Part shown: positions 7,467 to 15,805 of the stretch, one piece after another
Layout of the letters: each line of letters begins with the position of its first letter
Position numbering within the stretch: the first letter of the stretch is position 1
DNA from: Pseudomonadales bacterium
GTDB lineage: Bacteria; Pseudomonadota; Gammaproteobacteria; Pseudomonadales; Azotimanducaceae
Assembly: GCA_028277965.1 (NCBI GenBank)
Contig: JANQFF010000452.1
Location: forward strand, 1-34,902
Direction of reading: 5' to 3'
Length of the DNA: 34,902 nucleotides
Notes under the pieces: model-generated
What the model was told of the DNA's origin: nothing
The model's database searches: none
The model's input: the letters and a program-made list of their open reading frames with translations, nothing else
Program-made: the position numbers and the translations under genes

Positions 7467-8896
7467 CCAGCCGCCTGCAGCACGCCCCGGTCAGCACCAA
7501 ATGCCTGTTGCTCCACACTGCGTCGGTTCCACTGCCAGGCAAGGAGCCCCAGTACCACGTTAGTCACAGCCGTGGCGAGAAATACGCCCGTGTAACCCCA
7601 GAGAATGTCGCCAACAACGGCGAGCGGAATGCCCAACAATACACCTCGCAGCAGGGAAATGATCAGCGCCGGTCGCGGCAGGCCACGCGCGTTAAACGAG
7701 GAGTTCGCAACCTGCATCATGCCCATAAACCCAATGGACAGCGGGATGATCAGGAAAAACACTTCCGCTGTTGCAACCACCTGCGGGTTGTCATCGATAA
7801 GCCCCACCAGCGTTGCCCCGAACACAATCATGAAGAGAAATGTCACGGCCCCCCACGCGAGGCAAAAAGAGTGGCACAGGAACAGCGCTCTTTTCACCCG
7901 ATCAATCTGTCGCGCTCCCCAGTTCTGACCGATAAAGGGCTCAGCTGAGGAGGAGCATGACCAGAGGATCATGTGCGCGATGGTCTCCACCCGGTTGGCA
8001 ACGTTGTATGCGGCCACCACCTCATGCCCGTGGCCGGCAAGGAGGCGCGTGATGACCAGCATGGATATTGGCATCACCAGACCACTCGCGATGGCGGGCG
8101 CACCCACGTGCATGATGTCGACCCAGGATTGCCAGATACCGCCGAGGTTCATCTCCATGAGTCTGGCTTTGATGAGAAGCACGACATAAAAAGCCACGGA
8201 GAAAACACGCGAAGCCACATACGCCCACGCTGCGCCCGCGATGCCGAGTTCAGGAATCCCGAACCAGCCGAATATCAGGAGTGGACCCAGGGCAATCTGC
8301 ACAACCGACCCGATGGTCATGATGATGCCGGGACTCGCCGCACTTCCTGTTGCGCGCAGCAATGTCGAGCCGACAATCGACAGCAGAAAAAACGGCACAC
8401 CGATCATGTACACCCGGAGGTACTCAACCGTGAGATCGAGCACCACGCCTTTTGCACCAAGCAGGCTGACAATCTCCGTTGCGTAGCGGTAACCCGCAAT
8501 GGCCAGCAACAGGCCCACCACAATGGAGAGTATCTGGGCGTGGGTAACCAGCAGTGCTGCCCGTTCCCGCTCGCCTGCTCCCATCGCCCGGGCGATAACA
8601 GACGATGCGCCGCTGCCAATCCCACCTGCAAAGGCAAAAAGTGTGATCGTGAGTGGGAAGGCAAATCCCATGGCAGCCAGGGCTTCGGTGCCGAGCACGC
8701 CGAGATAGACGGCTTCAGCGAGTTGAGCGACGTTCATTGTGAGCGTCCCCATGGCCATATAGGACCCGAGTCGAATCAGATGTCGTCCAACTTCACCCTC
8801 GGTGAACCCTGCCGGCCGTGCGGGAGCGCCGGACGTCGCGGAAGTTTCGGATTCTGTCTCTGAGGTCGACAAATACAGCTGCCAGAAGGGAAACAC
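7463..8896 (-). CDS. MATE family multidrug/metabolite efflux transporter
   Basis: A protein of up to 477 aa with about 12 hydrophobic segments in two similar halves, which is the NorM/DinF-type cation-coupled antiporter layout of the inner membrane. Typical stretches are AEAVYLGVLGTEALAAMGFAFP in the first half, GSGASSVIARAMGAGERERA, and FIGQNWGARQIDRVKRAL in the second half (the equivalent loop). The annotated start is GTG at 8896. A possible -10 element ends only four bases before it, so translation may begin further in, for example at a TTG nine codons later. The hydrophilic Ser/Thr/Glu-rich N-terminal 35 residues are not part of the transporter core. Substrate unknown. It is divergent from a STAND regulator 75 bp away, which could regulate it (inference). 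Confidence 0.92.
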   Translation of the reverse strand: MFPFWQLYLSTSETESETSATSGAPARPAGFTEGEVGRHLIRLGSYMAMGTLTMNVAQLAEAVYLGVLGTEALAAMGFAFPLTITLFAFAGGIGSGASSVIARAMGAGERERAALLVTHAQILSIVVGLLLAIAGYRYATEIVSLLGAKGVVLDLTVEYLRVYMIGVPFFLLSIVGSTLLRATGSAASPGIIMTIGSVVQIALGPLLIFGWFGIPELGIAGAAWAYVASRVFSVAFYVVLLIKARLMEMNLGGIWQSWVDIMHVGAPAIASGLVMPISMLVITRLLAGHGHEVVAAYNVANRVETIAHMILWSCSSSAEPFIGQNWGARQIDRVKRALFLCHSFCLAWGAVTFLFMIVFGATLVGLIDDNPQVVATAEVFFLIIPLSIGFMGMMQVANSSFNARGLPRPALIISLLRGVLLGIPLAVVGDILWGYTGVFLATAVTNVVLGLLAWQWNRRSVEQQAFGADRGVLQAAG

Positions 8897-8899
8897 AGC

Positions 8900-8908
8900 A
8901 TTTTAACA
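8900..8908 (-). promoter_or_regulatory. Possible extended -10 promoter for the MATE gene
   Basis: On the minus strand the bases read TGTTAAAAT, matching an extended -10 (TGnTAAAAT). It is in the 75-bp divergent spacer between the MATE gene and the first STAND regulator. No clear -35 box is visible. If used, transcription would start near 8894, which argues for a MATE start codon downstream of the GTG at 8896. Confidence 0.3.
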
Positions 8909-8971
8909 CACTCGCTCCCCAGGCCTTTCTGCACCTTTTTGTAAAGTTCATCTACCGCTACCATCTAACCT

Positions 8972-11452
8972 ATGGCAGGTCAGACGATCGAGTCCGAGAG
9001 ACTGGGAACATTCGAGTTTGGCGGCGGGGACTACGTTGCCAACCTGGACGGCTATGAGCTCACTCACCGGGGAGAAGCGGTTGCTATCGAACCACAGGTG
9101 TTTGCACTCCTCGCATATCTCCTGCGCAACAACGATCGGGTAGTCCCAAAAGACGAACTCCTGGATGAACTCTGGGGGCACCGTTATGTCAGCGAGTCTG
9201 CACTCTCCACCCAGATCAAATCACTACGCCGGGTGGTTGGTGACGATGGTGCCCGCCAGGATGTCATTCAAACGGTACGCGGGAGAGGTTTCAGGTTTGT
9301 AGCCGATCTGGGACCGGCGCCACCGCAGCCATCCCCGGAGCCGCATACAACAGCGCACAATCTGCCCCGGGAGCGCACACAGCTTTTCGGAAGGGATGAA
9401 GATGCCGCCCGATGTCGCGTGCTACTTGAACAGAACCGTCTGGTCACAATCCTGGGTATCGGTGGGACAGGAAAAACGCGCCTGGGTGCAAGGGTCGGTC
9501 GCGACAGCGTGCCGGAATACCCGGACGGCGTCTGGTTCATCGATCTCATACCCATCACAAACATCGACGCCCTCGAAACAGCGGTCGCGGACACCCTGGG
9601 CCTGGCTCCGGATGCCGGGGCAACACGCCCCCAGCTCATCAACGCCCTGGAAACGCGCAATACACTCCTGATATTCGACAACTGCGAACACGTGAGAAAA
9701 GAAACTGCAGATCTGCTGAACGATTTGCTGGAATACACCCGCGTGCCGAGATTCCTGGCCACTTCACGCGATCCGCTCGACCTCCCGGACGAACAGAGAT
9801 TTTTCCTCGACCCGCTGTCGACCTTCAGCACCGAAGGTGACCCGCCCGCCGTGGACCTCTTTCGCGTCACCGCCGAACGGCATGGTGTCAACCTTGCACT
9901 CGAGGACATCACATCGATCCAGATCGTCTGTGAACAGCTCGATGGCCTGCCGCTTGCCATTGAACTGGCAGCCGCCCAACTTCGCCATCTGACGCTGCAG
10001 GAACTCACCACACGTCTCCAGCAACGGTTCGAGGTGCTTGCCGGTCGTGAGCGCGGACCTTCCGGGCGTCAGACGCACCTCCTCGGCGTCCTCGAGGACA
10101 CGTGGGGCATGCTCAGCGATGCCGAACAGGCACTCCTGAAACAGCTTGCCGTATACCCAAGACGCTTTTCCATGGCTGGTGTCGAGCGCCTGCTCCGAGA
10201 CCAGCCAGACGCCGATATCTCCTTACCCATGTCGCGCCTGGTGGATCTTGGCCTCATCCAACGGACATCGGCTCAGGGGATCTGGTGGCGGCTGCTCGAG
10301 ACAGTACGTATGTTCTGCTTCGAACGGTTTTCGCCTGAAGAACAGACCGCCAATCCCAGGCGCCACGCTGAATGGAGCCTGGAGGCGCTTGGTTCGTTTC
10401 CCGATGACCAGCTCGACAATCTCTCCCAGGCAGAGTGGTGTCTCGACCACTACGAAGATCTCGTAGCGGCCGAACAGTATTTCGCAGAGAATAACCTCAA
10501 CAAAGCGTACGCCGTGTGCTGTGGAACAGGGCTCATGGTGCAACTCGACGACGGCGCCCGCGCCCGGGAAAAACTCCTGCGCGCACAATCCTACCTCGAC
10601 GAAAAACCCGACAAATACTGGCAGGCGCGGTTACACGCCATAGCGGGTCTCTGCGCACAGGCCAATCGCAATCCGGCCCTCCTCCTGCAACACACTGAAG
10701 CGTACCTCGAGCTCGCCCGCACCCTGGACGATCCCTCTCTTCTGGCGAACGCGCTCCTGATGAAATCCCTCACGACGGGTTTTGTCGACCCTGAACTTGC
10801 TCAACGCCAGTTGCAGGAAATGATCGATATCGGGACGCGCATCGACAACCAGTCACTGGTCGACTCCGGGGACTGCTACAGGGCCTGGCAGTTTGCTGTT
10901 GCCAGGCAATACGACGAAGCCAAGGTTGTGGCAAGAGAAGTTGTCTCCAGGTATGAGGCTCATCCGGACAGTATCGATAACCCCGCCTACAACGCGATTG
11001 GTGTGATCATCACCTGCACAGTGGTACACGATCCGGAAGAAGCAGCGCGCTGGGCTGCACGAATGGACGATTTCCCCGCGGTGACACGTTTCTGGGGCAT
11101 AGAAAACCTGATAGCGGGTGTTGAAGCCAGTAATGAAGACTACGCGGCAAGTGCAGCCAGGTGCCTCGCCATCAAAGCCAGGCTCAACAGGGCAACACGT
11201 GACGAATTCCCGGACATCCTGGTGACCGCTGCTCTCATGTCATATCGTCAGAACGATCTGGAACGCACACGCAACTGGCTCGCAGCGATCCGTTACAGTG
11301 GCATCCCTATACAGATGTATCACATGATCGCGATTTACCGGCAGCTCTACGAATCCGTTGGATTTGGCGACTACGATGAAGACAGCGCACCCGGTCTTGA
11401 TGACGTGCGGCAAGGCGTGAATGACTGGCTGATCAGTCTCAGCCAGGCATGA
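8972..11452 (+). CDS. Winged-helix / STAND (NB-ARC-like) ATPase regulator, paralogue 1
   Basis: An 826-aa protein with three parts. Residues about 13-111 are an OmpR/PhoB-type winged helix (VPKDELLDELWGHRYVSESALSTQ recognition region, TVRGRGFRF wing). Residues about 135-400 are a STAND ATPase with Walker A GIGGTGKT (162-169), Walker B LLIFDNCEH (232-240), an ATSRDPLDLPDE sensor segment and the GLPLAIELA motif (325-333) of NB-ARC-type proteins. The remaining 400 or so residues are helical and repeat-like, with no recognised domain. No receiver domain or membrane segment is present. This architecture suggests an ATP-switched transcription factor that oligomerises on sensing a signal through the C-terminal repeats. 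Its paralogue lies at 12706. The ATG has no evident ribosome-binding site. The ligand and targets are unknown; the adjacent divergent MATE gene is one candidate. Confidence 0.88.
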   Translation: MAGQTIESERLGTFEFGGGDYVANLDGYELTHRGEAVAIEPQVFALLAYLLRNNDRVVPKDELLDELWGHRYVSESALSTQIKSLRRVVGDDGARQDVIQTVRGRGFRFVADLGPAPPQPSPEPHTTAHNLPRERTQLFGRDEDAARCRVLLEQNRLVTILGIGGTGKTRLGARVGRDSVPEYPDGVWFIDLIPITNIDALETAVADTLGLAPDAGATRPQLINALETRNTLLIFDNCEHVRKETADLLNDLLEYTRVPRFLATSRDPLDLPDEQRFFLDPLSTFSTEGDPPAVDLFRVTAERHGVNLALEDITSIQIVCEQLDGLPLAIELAAAQLRHLTLQELTTRLQQRFEVLAGRERGPSGRQTHLLGVLEDTWGMLSDAEQALLKQLAVYPRRFSMAGVERLLRDQPDADISLPMSRLVDLGLIQRTSAQGIWWRLLETVRMFCFERFSPEEQTANPRRHAEWSLEALGSFPDDQLDNLSQAEWCLDHYEDLVAAEQYFAENNLNKAYAVCCGTGLMVQLDDGARAREKLLRAQSYLDEKPDKYWQARLHAIAGLCAQANRNPALLLQHTEAYLELARTLDDPSLLANALLMKSLTTGFVDPELAQRQLQEMIDIGTRIDNQSLVDSGDCYRAWQFAVARQYDEAKVVAREVVSRYEAHPDSIDNPAYNAIGVIITCTVVHDPEEAARWAARMDDFPAVTRFWGIENLIAGVEASNEDYAASAARCLAIKARLNRATRDEFPDILVTAALMSYRQNDLERTRNWLAAIRYSGIPIQMYHMIAIYRQLYESVGFGDYDEDSAPGLDDVRQGVNDWLISLSQA

Positions 11453-11591
11453 ACTAACACGTCAGGTTATCTGTGACCGTCGCGGTTGCATGGAGATGTA
11501 TTCAAATAGCGTCAACGCAGCTCCTGGTCGAGCAGGCATTCTCAGCAGGTGTACGCTGGACTTACGCCGAAGAGTTCATCAGAGTTGACTG

Positions 11592-12122
11592 ATGGACCTT
11601 GAACAACTTGCAAATGTTGGAGAGTTTGTCAGCGGCATTGCGGTGGTCGCTTCACTCATCTACCTCGCCGTTCAGATCAGGCAGAACACCCAGACAGTTA
11701 AAAGCAGCACACTGTCTACCAACACGCTCAACTGGAGCTCAATGCTGGTCAACATTGCCAGCGATGACACATCGAACGCCTATCTGAATGGGATGATCGG
11801 CAGAGAAGACATTGAACCCCAGCAGCTACTGCAGTTTGTTCAGATGGCGCGCGCAATGCTCGTCAGTTTTGAAACTCAGCACTACCAGTATCTCAACGGT
11901 GCCCTGGACAAAGAGATCTACCTCGGCTACGAACGTGCCTGCACGGATCAGTTTCTGGCTTACCCGGGTTTTCAGATGATCTGGGAAATCACACGGCTAC
12001 ACTTCTCGCCGCCGTTTGTCGATCTGGTCGACGGGTTGATCAGCGGAATTGATGATGGGGCTTCCTACGCAATCGCAGAGCAATGGACGCAGCTCGCGAG
12101 GCAACGCAGATTAGACCGCTAG
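11592..12122 (+). CDS. Small membrane-anchored protein of unknown function
   Basis: A 176-aa protein with one N-terminal hydrophobic helix (about residues 9-27, VGEFVSGIAVVASLIYLAVQI) followed by RQNTQTVKSS and a soluble helical domain rich in Trp, Tyr and Phe. I recognise the N-terminal pattern as common in uncharacterised marine proteobacterial proteins, but no function is known to me. The ribosome-binding site is weak. The 139-bp spacer before it holds no clear promoter. It converges on ybaK, sharing the four bases CTAG (12119-12122) as stop codons on both strands. It sits between two paralogous STAND regulators, possibly as part of that system (speculative). Confidence 0.75.
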   Translation: MDLEQLANVGEFVSGIAVVASLIYLAVQIRQNTQTVKSSTLSTNTLNWSSMLVNIASDDTSNAYLNGMIGREDIEPQQLLQFVQMARAMLVSFETQHYQYLNGALDKEIYLGYERACTDQFLAYPGFQMIWEITRLHFSPPFVDLVDGLISGIDDGASYAIAEQWTQLARQRRLDR

Positions 12123-12595
12123 TTCACGACATGGCTAAAATCCCCAAACTCTCCAGACGTCATTGCCCGAAGGTCATCCGCGCTGAGTTCGATTTCAAGT
12201 CCCCGTCGACCTGCACTCACATAGATTGTCGAGAAACGCTTCGCTGAACTATCGATCAACGTCCGAAGTGACTGCCTCTGAGCAACTGGACTGATCCCAC
12301 CCAACACGTATCCGGTAACCCGCTCCGCATCTTCGCGGAGTGCCATCTTTGCCTGTTTTACTCCAAGCGCGGCGGCAAACCGTTTCATGTTGAGTTCGTG
12401 TGCAACCGGCAATACGGCAACCGCGAACGCGCGCTGACCCGTCTCGACAATGAGTGTTTTGAATACCTGCTCTTCGTTCAGATCAAGCTGTTCTACGGCC
12501 TCCATCCCATATGCCCTGTTACCCGGATCATGACGGTACGAATGTACAACATGGCTGACTTCCGATTTTTGCAGAGCTTCGATTGCTGGGGTCAA
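12119..12595 (-). CDS. ybaK: Cys-tRNA(Pro)/Cys-tRNA(Cys) deacylase YbaK
   Basis: A 158-aa cytoplasmic editing protein that hydrolyses cysteine mischarged on tRNA(Pro). The sequence closely tracks E. coli YbaK: MTPAIEAL start, SYRHDPGNRAYG, NEEQVFKTLIVE with the key Lys46, AVLPVAHELNMKRFAAALG, GYVLGGISPVAQ and STIYVSAGRRGLEIELSADDL. The start codon is TTG, chosen because the resulting MTPA N-terminus matches the family and a GAGG lies about nine bases upstream. It is divergent from the second STAND regulator, with a spacer of about 110 bp. As an ordinary housekeeping gene, it need not relate functionally to the regulators. Confidence 0.95.
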   Translation of the reverse strand: MTPAIEALQKSEVSHVVHSYRHDPGNRAYGMEAVEQLDLNEEQVFKTLIVETGQRAFAVAVLPVAHELNMKRFAAALGVKQAKMALREDAERVTGYVLGGISPVAQRQSLRTLIDSSAKRFSTIYVSAGRRGLEIELSADDLRAMTSGEFGDFSHVVN

Positions 12596-12675
12596 TGTTT
12601 TCGCCTCAAGGCACTCCGTCCACCATATGCCGCACCGGGTTCACCCCCGGCTGCGATAACTTTTCAATCTGGTAG

Positions 12676-12681
12676 CATAAT
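12676..12681 (+). promoter_or_regulatory. Possible -10 box upstream of the second STAND regulator
   Basis: CATAAT lies 25 bases before the GTG start at 12706 in the divergent spacer with ybaK. It is followed by GGAAGGGAG, a good ribosome-binding site nine bases before the start. No matching -35 hexamer was found, so the call is weak. Confidence 0.22.
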
Positions 12682-12705
12682 TCGGTTGGAAGGGAGATAC
12701 ACACC

Positions 12706-15207
12706 GTGTCGGAACCCGGTTCCGCGGCAGATACTCAGGTTTTTGCGTTCGACGACTTCGAAATCGATCTCGCGTCTTTCGCCCTGCGCGGAACTGCGGG
12801 CGAAATATCGCTCGAACCCCAGGTGCTCTCCCTGCTGGCCTACTTCGTTCAACATCCCGATGTCCTCGTTACAAAAGATGAGTTGCTGGACGAACTCTGG
12901 GGACATCGCTACGTCAGTGATTCCGCTGTCGCTACCCAGATCAAAACACTTCGCAAAGCACTGGGTGACGACGGCCGAAACCAGCGAATCATCAAAACCG
13001 TACATGGCAAAGGGTACCGTTTCGCGGTTCCCGTCCATCAATCCGGTCAGGCCCAGCAGCCCATACCGGCACCCCGGCACCAGGCAGACCGCACCAGCAA
13101 CCTGGGATACGAGCGCACCAAGCTGATTGGTCGGGGAGACGAGCTGTCCCGTTGTATTGCAGCGCTTGACGACTACCGCCTCGTCACGCTTCTGGGAATT
13201 GGCGGAACCGGCAAAACGCGTCTGGCAAAAGCCGTCGGGCGGGCTGTGCAGGACCGTTATCCTGATGGTGTCTGGTTTGTGGATCTCGTCCCGGTAAGAG
13301 ACCGGGCGGGCATCGATACCGCTATCGCTTCGGTCATGGGTATCAGCGTCAACGAAGGAGAATCACGCACCCACATCGCTGCCGCGGTACGAAACAGCAA
13401 GGTGCTGTTCATCCTGGACAATTGTGAGCACATCGAAGACGACGTCGCCGCAGCCCTCGACTTCTACCTCGAGCACACGGAAGCTCCCGATTTTCTCGCA
13501 ACCAGCCGGGATCCGATTGATCTGGCGGACGAGCTCAGGTTTTTCATCGACCCGCTGTCTGTCCATAGCGAACAGGGTATAGCCCCCGCCGTGGAACTCT
13601 TCCTCCTAACCGCCGAACGCCACGGTCTGACCGAGCAAAGCCCGGATGTCGCCCGGGTTGAACAGATCTGCGAACACCTTGACGGTCTGCCACTCGCAAT
13701 CGAGCTTGCAGCCGCGCAGCTGAAACAGCTCACGCTGGACGAGCTGTCTGAACGCCTGGACCGACGGTTTGAACTGCTCGCCGGCCGGCAGCGCGAAGGC
13801 AGCCATCGTCAGGAAAGCCTGGCCCGCGTTGTCGAAAACACCTGGGATCTGCTGGACTCTGAAGAGCAACGCCTGCTTGGCCAGCTGGCGGTTTTTCCGG
13901 GGCAGTTTACGGTAACCGATATCGAAGAAGTGTTCGCAGATGAGCTGCCCAACGGCATTTCCTTTGCGATGTCGCGCCTCGTGGAGCTTTGTCTGCTCAG
14001 CAGGACCTCGCGCGTGGGGGCATGGTGGAGATTGCTGGAAACCGTGCGTCTCTTCGCGCTGGAAAAGTTGAGCGACGACGAACGACAGGGTAACTCAGAA
14101 CGCCACGCTCAATGGGTTCTGCAGCGTTTGGGCAAGTATCCGGAAGATCACCTGCACAGCCTCGATCAGGCCCGCTGGAGCGCCGATCACTACTCGGATA
14201 TCACGGCAGCGGAGCTTTACTTCGAAGGATCCGGGCGTCGCTCCGAAGCGCTGGAGATTTGCTGTGCGGTTGGTCTCATGATCCAGCAGGACGATGGCGC
14301 CCGCGCAAATGCCAAGCTCAAGCGTATCGAGCATTATCTCGCTGACACAACGGATACATTCGAACTCTCAAAACTACACGGCACGGCTGCTCTGTGTGCA
14401 CAGGTCACGCGTAACCCCTTGCTCCTCGCCAGGGAATCGGAAATTAACCTGGAGCTATGCCGGGAAGTGGGCGACCACACCCGTCTTGCGGGTGCCCTGA
14501 TTCTGACCTCGCTCACCAACATATTCATGAATCCTGAGCTTGGACGGGCGCAACTCGCAGAAGCCATTGAGGTTGCCGAAGCTTCTGGTCACCAGCCTAC
14601 CCTCGATCTGGTGATGATCTACCAGATCTGGTCACATGTGATGGAAGCTGAATTCGATACGGCCATCGACAAAGCTGAGTCGATGATCAGCCGGCACCTC
14701 AGTGAAAGCGACACGTTACGTAACCCCACCTACAACGCCATTTGCGCCCTCATGGCCTGCCACATCTTCGCCGCGCCCGTCGAGGCTGAACGTCTCGCCG
14801 ACGATCTCATGGAACGCAACAAGTCGTACGGGTTATGGGGGGCGATGATCCTGATCGCCAGCGTTTACGCGTCTTCTGACCGGATGGACGACGCCATCAG
14901 AATCAGCACAGACATCGAAGCGAGGCTTCGTCGGGCCGGACGGAGTCCATGGCCCGATCTCCTGATCCCGCCTATCGCAGCGGCGTATCGACGGGGTGAG
15001 ACAGAACTGGCAACCACGTGGCTCAATGCCGTACGCGCGTCGCGCAAACCTCAGCAGACCTTTCACACCATATCGGTCTACCGGCAATTGAGACGGCTAT
15101 TGCCGAGCGATGGCGCGAACGACGAATTGGATCTCGATTCAGCAGGGCAACAGGCCCTGTCCTGGATGCGAGAAATCGCGGCTGAAGCCGCTCCTACAAC
15201 GGGCTAA
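12706..15207 (+). CDS. Winged-helix / STAND (NB-ARC-like) ATPase regulator, paralogue 2
   Basis: An 833-aa paralogue of the protein at 8972, with the same three-part build. The winged helix spans residues about 11-109 (TKDELLDELWGHRYVSDSAV). Walker A is GIGGTGKT (164-171), Walker B is VLFILDN (233-239), followed by ATSRDPIDLADE, GLPLAIELA and a long helical C-terminal half. Conserved blocks between the two extend through the C-terminal half (for example RHAEW/RHAQW and DDGARA), indicating duplication of the whole gene. The start is GTG with GGAAGGGAG upstream. Its end differs from the paralogue: after a shared W it continues [12 protein letters not shown], and these codons are the left arm of a repeat at 15175. 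The stop is shared (CTAA) with the converging AhpD-like gene. Sensor ligand and target promoters are unknown. Confidence 0.88.
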   Translation: MSEPGSAADTQVFAFDDFEIDLASFALRGTAGEISLEPQVLSLLAYFVQHPDVLVTKDELLDELWGHRYVSDSAVATQIKTLRKALGDDGRNQRIIKTVHGKGYRFAVPVHQSGQAQQPIPAPRHQADRTSNLGYERTKLIGRGDELSRCIAALDDYRLVTLLGIGGTGKTRLAKAVGRAVQDRYPDGVWFVDLVPVRDRAGIDTAIASVMGISVNEGESRTHIAAAVRNSKVLFILDNCEHIEDDVAAALDFYLEHTEAPDFLATSRDPIDLADELRFFIDPLSVHSEQGIAPAVELFLLTAERHGLTEQSPDVARVEQICEHLDGLPLAIELAAAQLKQLTLDELSERLDRRFELLAGRQREGSHRQESLARVVENTWDLLDSEEQRLLGQLAVFPGQFTVTDIEEVFADELPNGISFAMSRLVELCLLSRTSRVGAWWRLLETVRLFALEKLSDDERQGNSERHAQWVLQRLGKYPEDHLHSLDQARWSADHYSDITAAELYFEGSGRRSEALEICCAVGLMIQQDDGARANAKLKRIEHYLADTTDTFELSKLHGTAALCAQVTRNPLLLARESEINLELCREVGDHTRLAGALILTSLTNIFMNPELGRAQLAEAIEVAEASGHQPTLDLVMIYQIWSHVMEAEFDTAIDKAESMISRHLSESDTLRNPTYNAICALMACHIFAAPVEAERLADDLMERNKSYGLWGAMILIASVYASSDRMDDAIRISTDIEARLRRAGRSPWPDLLIPPIAAAYRRGETELATTWLNAVRASRKPQQTFHTISVYRQLRRLLPSDGANDELDLDSAGQQALSWMREIAAEAAPTTG

Positions 15208-15230
15208 CCTTCGTACACTTCAGCCGCGAT
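15175..15230. repeat. REP/REPIN-like palindromic element, copy 2 (inside coding ends)
   Basis: A perfect 13-bp inverted repeat: atcgcggctgaag (15175-15187) against cttcagccgcgat (15218-15230). The left arm continues into the shared core GCCGCTCCTACA. The whole element lies within the last codons of two converging genes. The left arm encodes the tail (IAAEAAP) of the STAND regulator and the right arm encodes IAAE near the C-terminus of the AhpD-like protein on the other strand. It may also terminate transcription from both sides. Confidence 0.88.
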
Positions 15231-15803
15231 CTGCCGTCCTACAACTAGCACGTCCTGCAGGTGTGTTGGTAAGTTTCTATAAACACTGTCCGGACCCGCC
15301 CCAAGCCCTTCAACCAGGTTGGCAAAAAACGCGCGTCCAGCAGCGACACCGGCAATATCAAAAATCTCCGGATCGGTGTAACCCACCGCGCGCAGCTCAT
15401 CGATGTCTTCGGCCGTCACACCACTCGAGTTTCCGACCAGGCGCCGGGCGTAACGCATCGCAGCCGCCTCATACGGGCTGACCACGCCCTCATATTCGCC
15501 TGAAGCGAGCGCACAGATTTCAGTGTCGACCAGAAAATCTCTCAGCCGCGAGCCGTGTGCCAGGGCACAGTAGGAACTTCCGAGTTCAAGGGCTGCGGCA
15601 AACGTCACCAGCTCGAAGAGCCTTGGCGAAACATGTGTCCTGAGCGCTCGCTGCAACTCAGCCCAGCGATCGATGACGTCAGGCCGGTAACCGAACAACG
15701 TTGCATAGTTCGGCAGATAACCAAAAGCCTTTTCCTGCCTGTCGTACGCTCGACAGGCCTGATCGCTGAGCGTTTCCGGGTCAGCAGGTTGTATAAACGA
15801 CAT
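15204..15803 (-). CDS. AhpD-like / carboxymuconolactone decarboxylase family protein (peroxidase-related)
   Basis: A 199-aa all-helical protein of the AhpD/CMD superfamily. The active-site region reads LELGSSYCALAHGSRL, keeping Cys and His of the family but with Ser-Tyr in place of the first Cys of the AhpD C-x-x-C. It therefore belongs with 'peroxidase-related' members rather than canonical AhpD. The frame opens at GTG 15812, but the ATG at 15803 follows the upstream gene's TAA by two bases and has GAGGGAAAGG upstream, so it is preferred. Last gene of a three-gene operon with a 2OG oxygenase and CysK-Grx, consistent with thiol-based peroxide defence (inference). Its final residues are encoded in a repeat arm. 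Confidence 0.85.
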   Translation of the reverse strand: MSFIQPADPETLSDQACRAYDRQEKAFGYLPNYATLFGYRPDVIDRWAELQRALRTHVSPRLFELVTFAAALELGSSYCALAHGSRLRDFLVDTEICALASGEYEGVVSPYEAAAMRYARRLVGNSSGVTAEDIDELRAVGYTDPEIFDIAGVAAGRAFFANLVEGLGAGPDSVYRNLPTHLQDVLVVGRQIAAEVYEG

Positions 15804-15805
15804 CT

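Noticed and set aside
7973-8863. A 296-codon plus-strand open frame
   Set aside because: It is antisense to the MATE gene; the His/Arg/Gln-rich translation is what reversed membrane-protein codons produce.
12398-13126. A 242-codon plus-strand open frame across the ybaK/regulator spacer
   Set aside because: It overlaps ybaK antisense and the regulator in another frame; the regulator and YbaK translations are clearly real and this one is not protein-like.
8972-15207. STAND proteins as an anti-phage defence island
   Set aside because: The N-terminal domain is a DNA-binding winged helix rather than a nuclease, protease or TIR effector, and no other defence or mobile genes are present.
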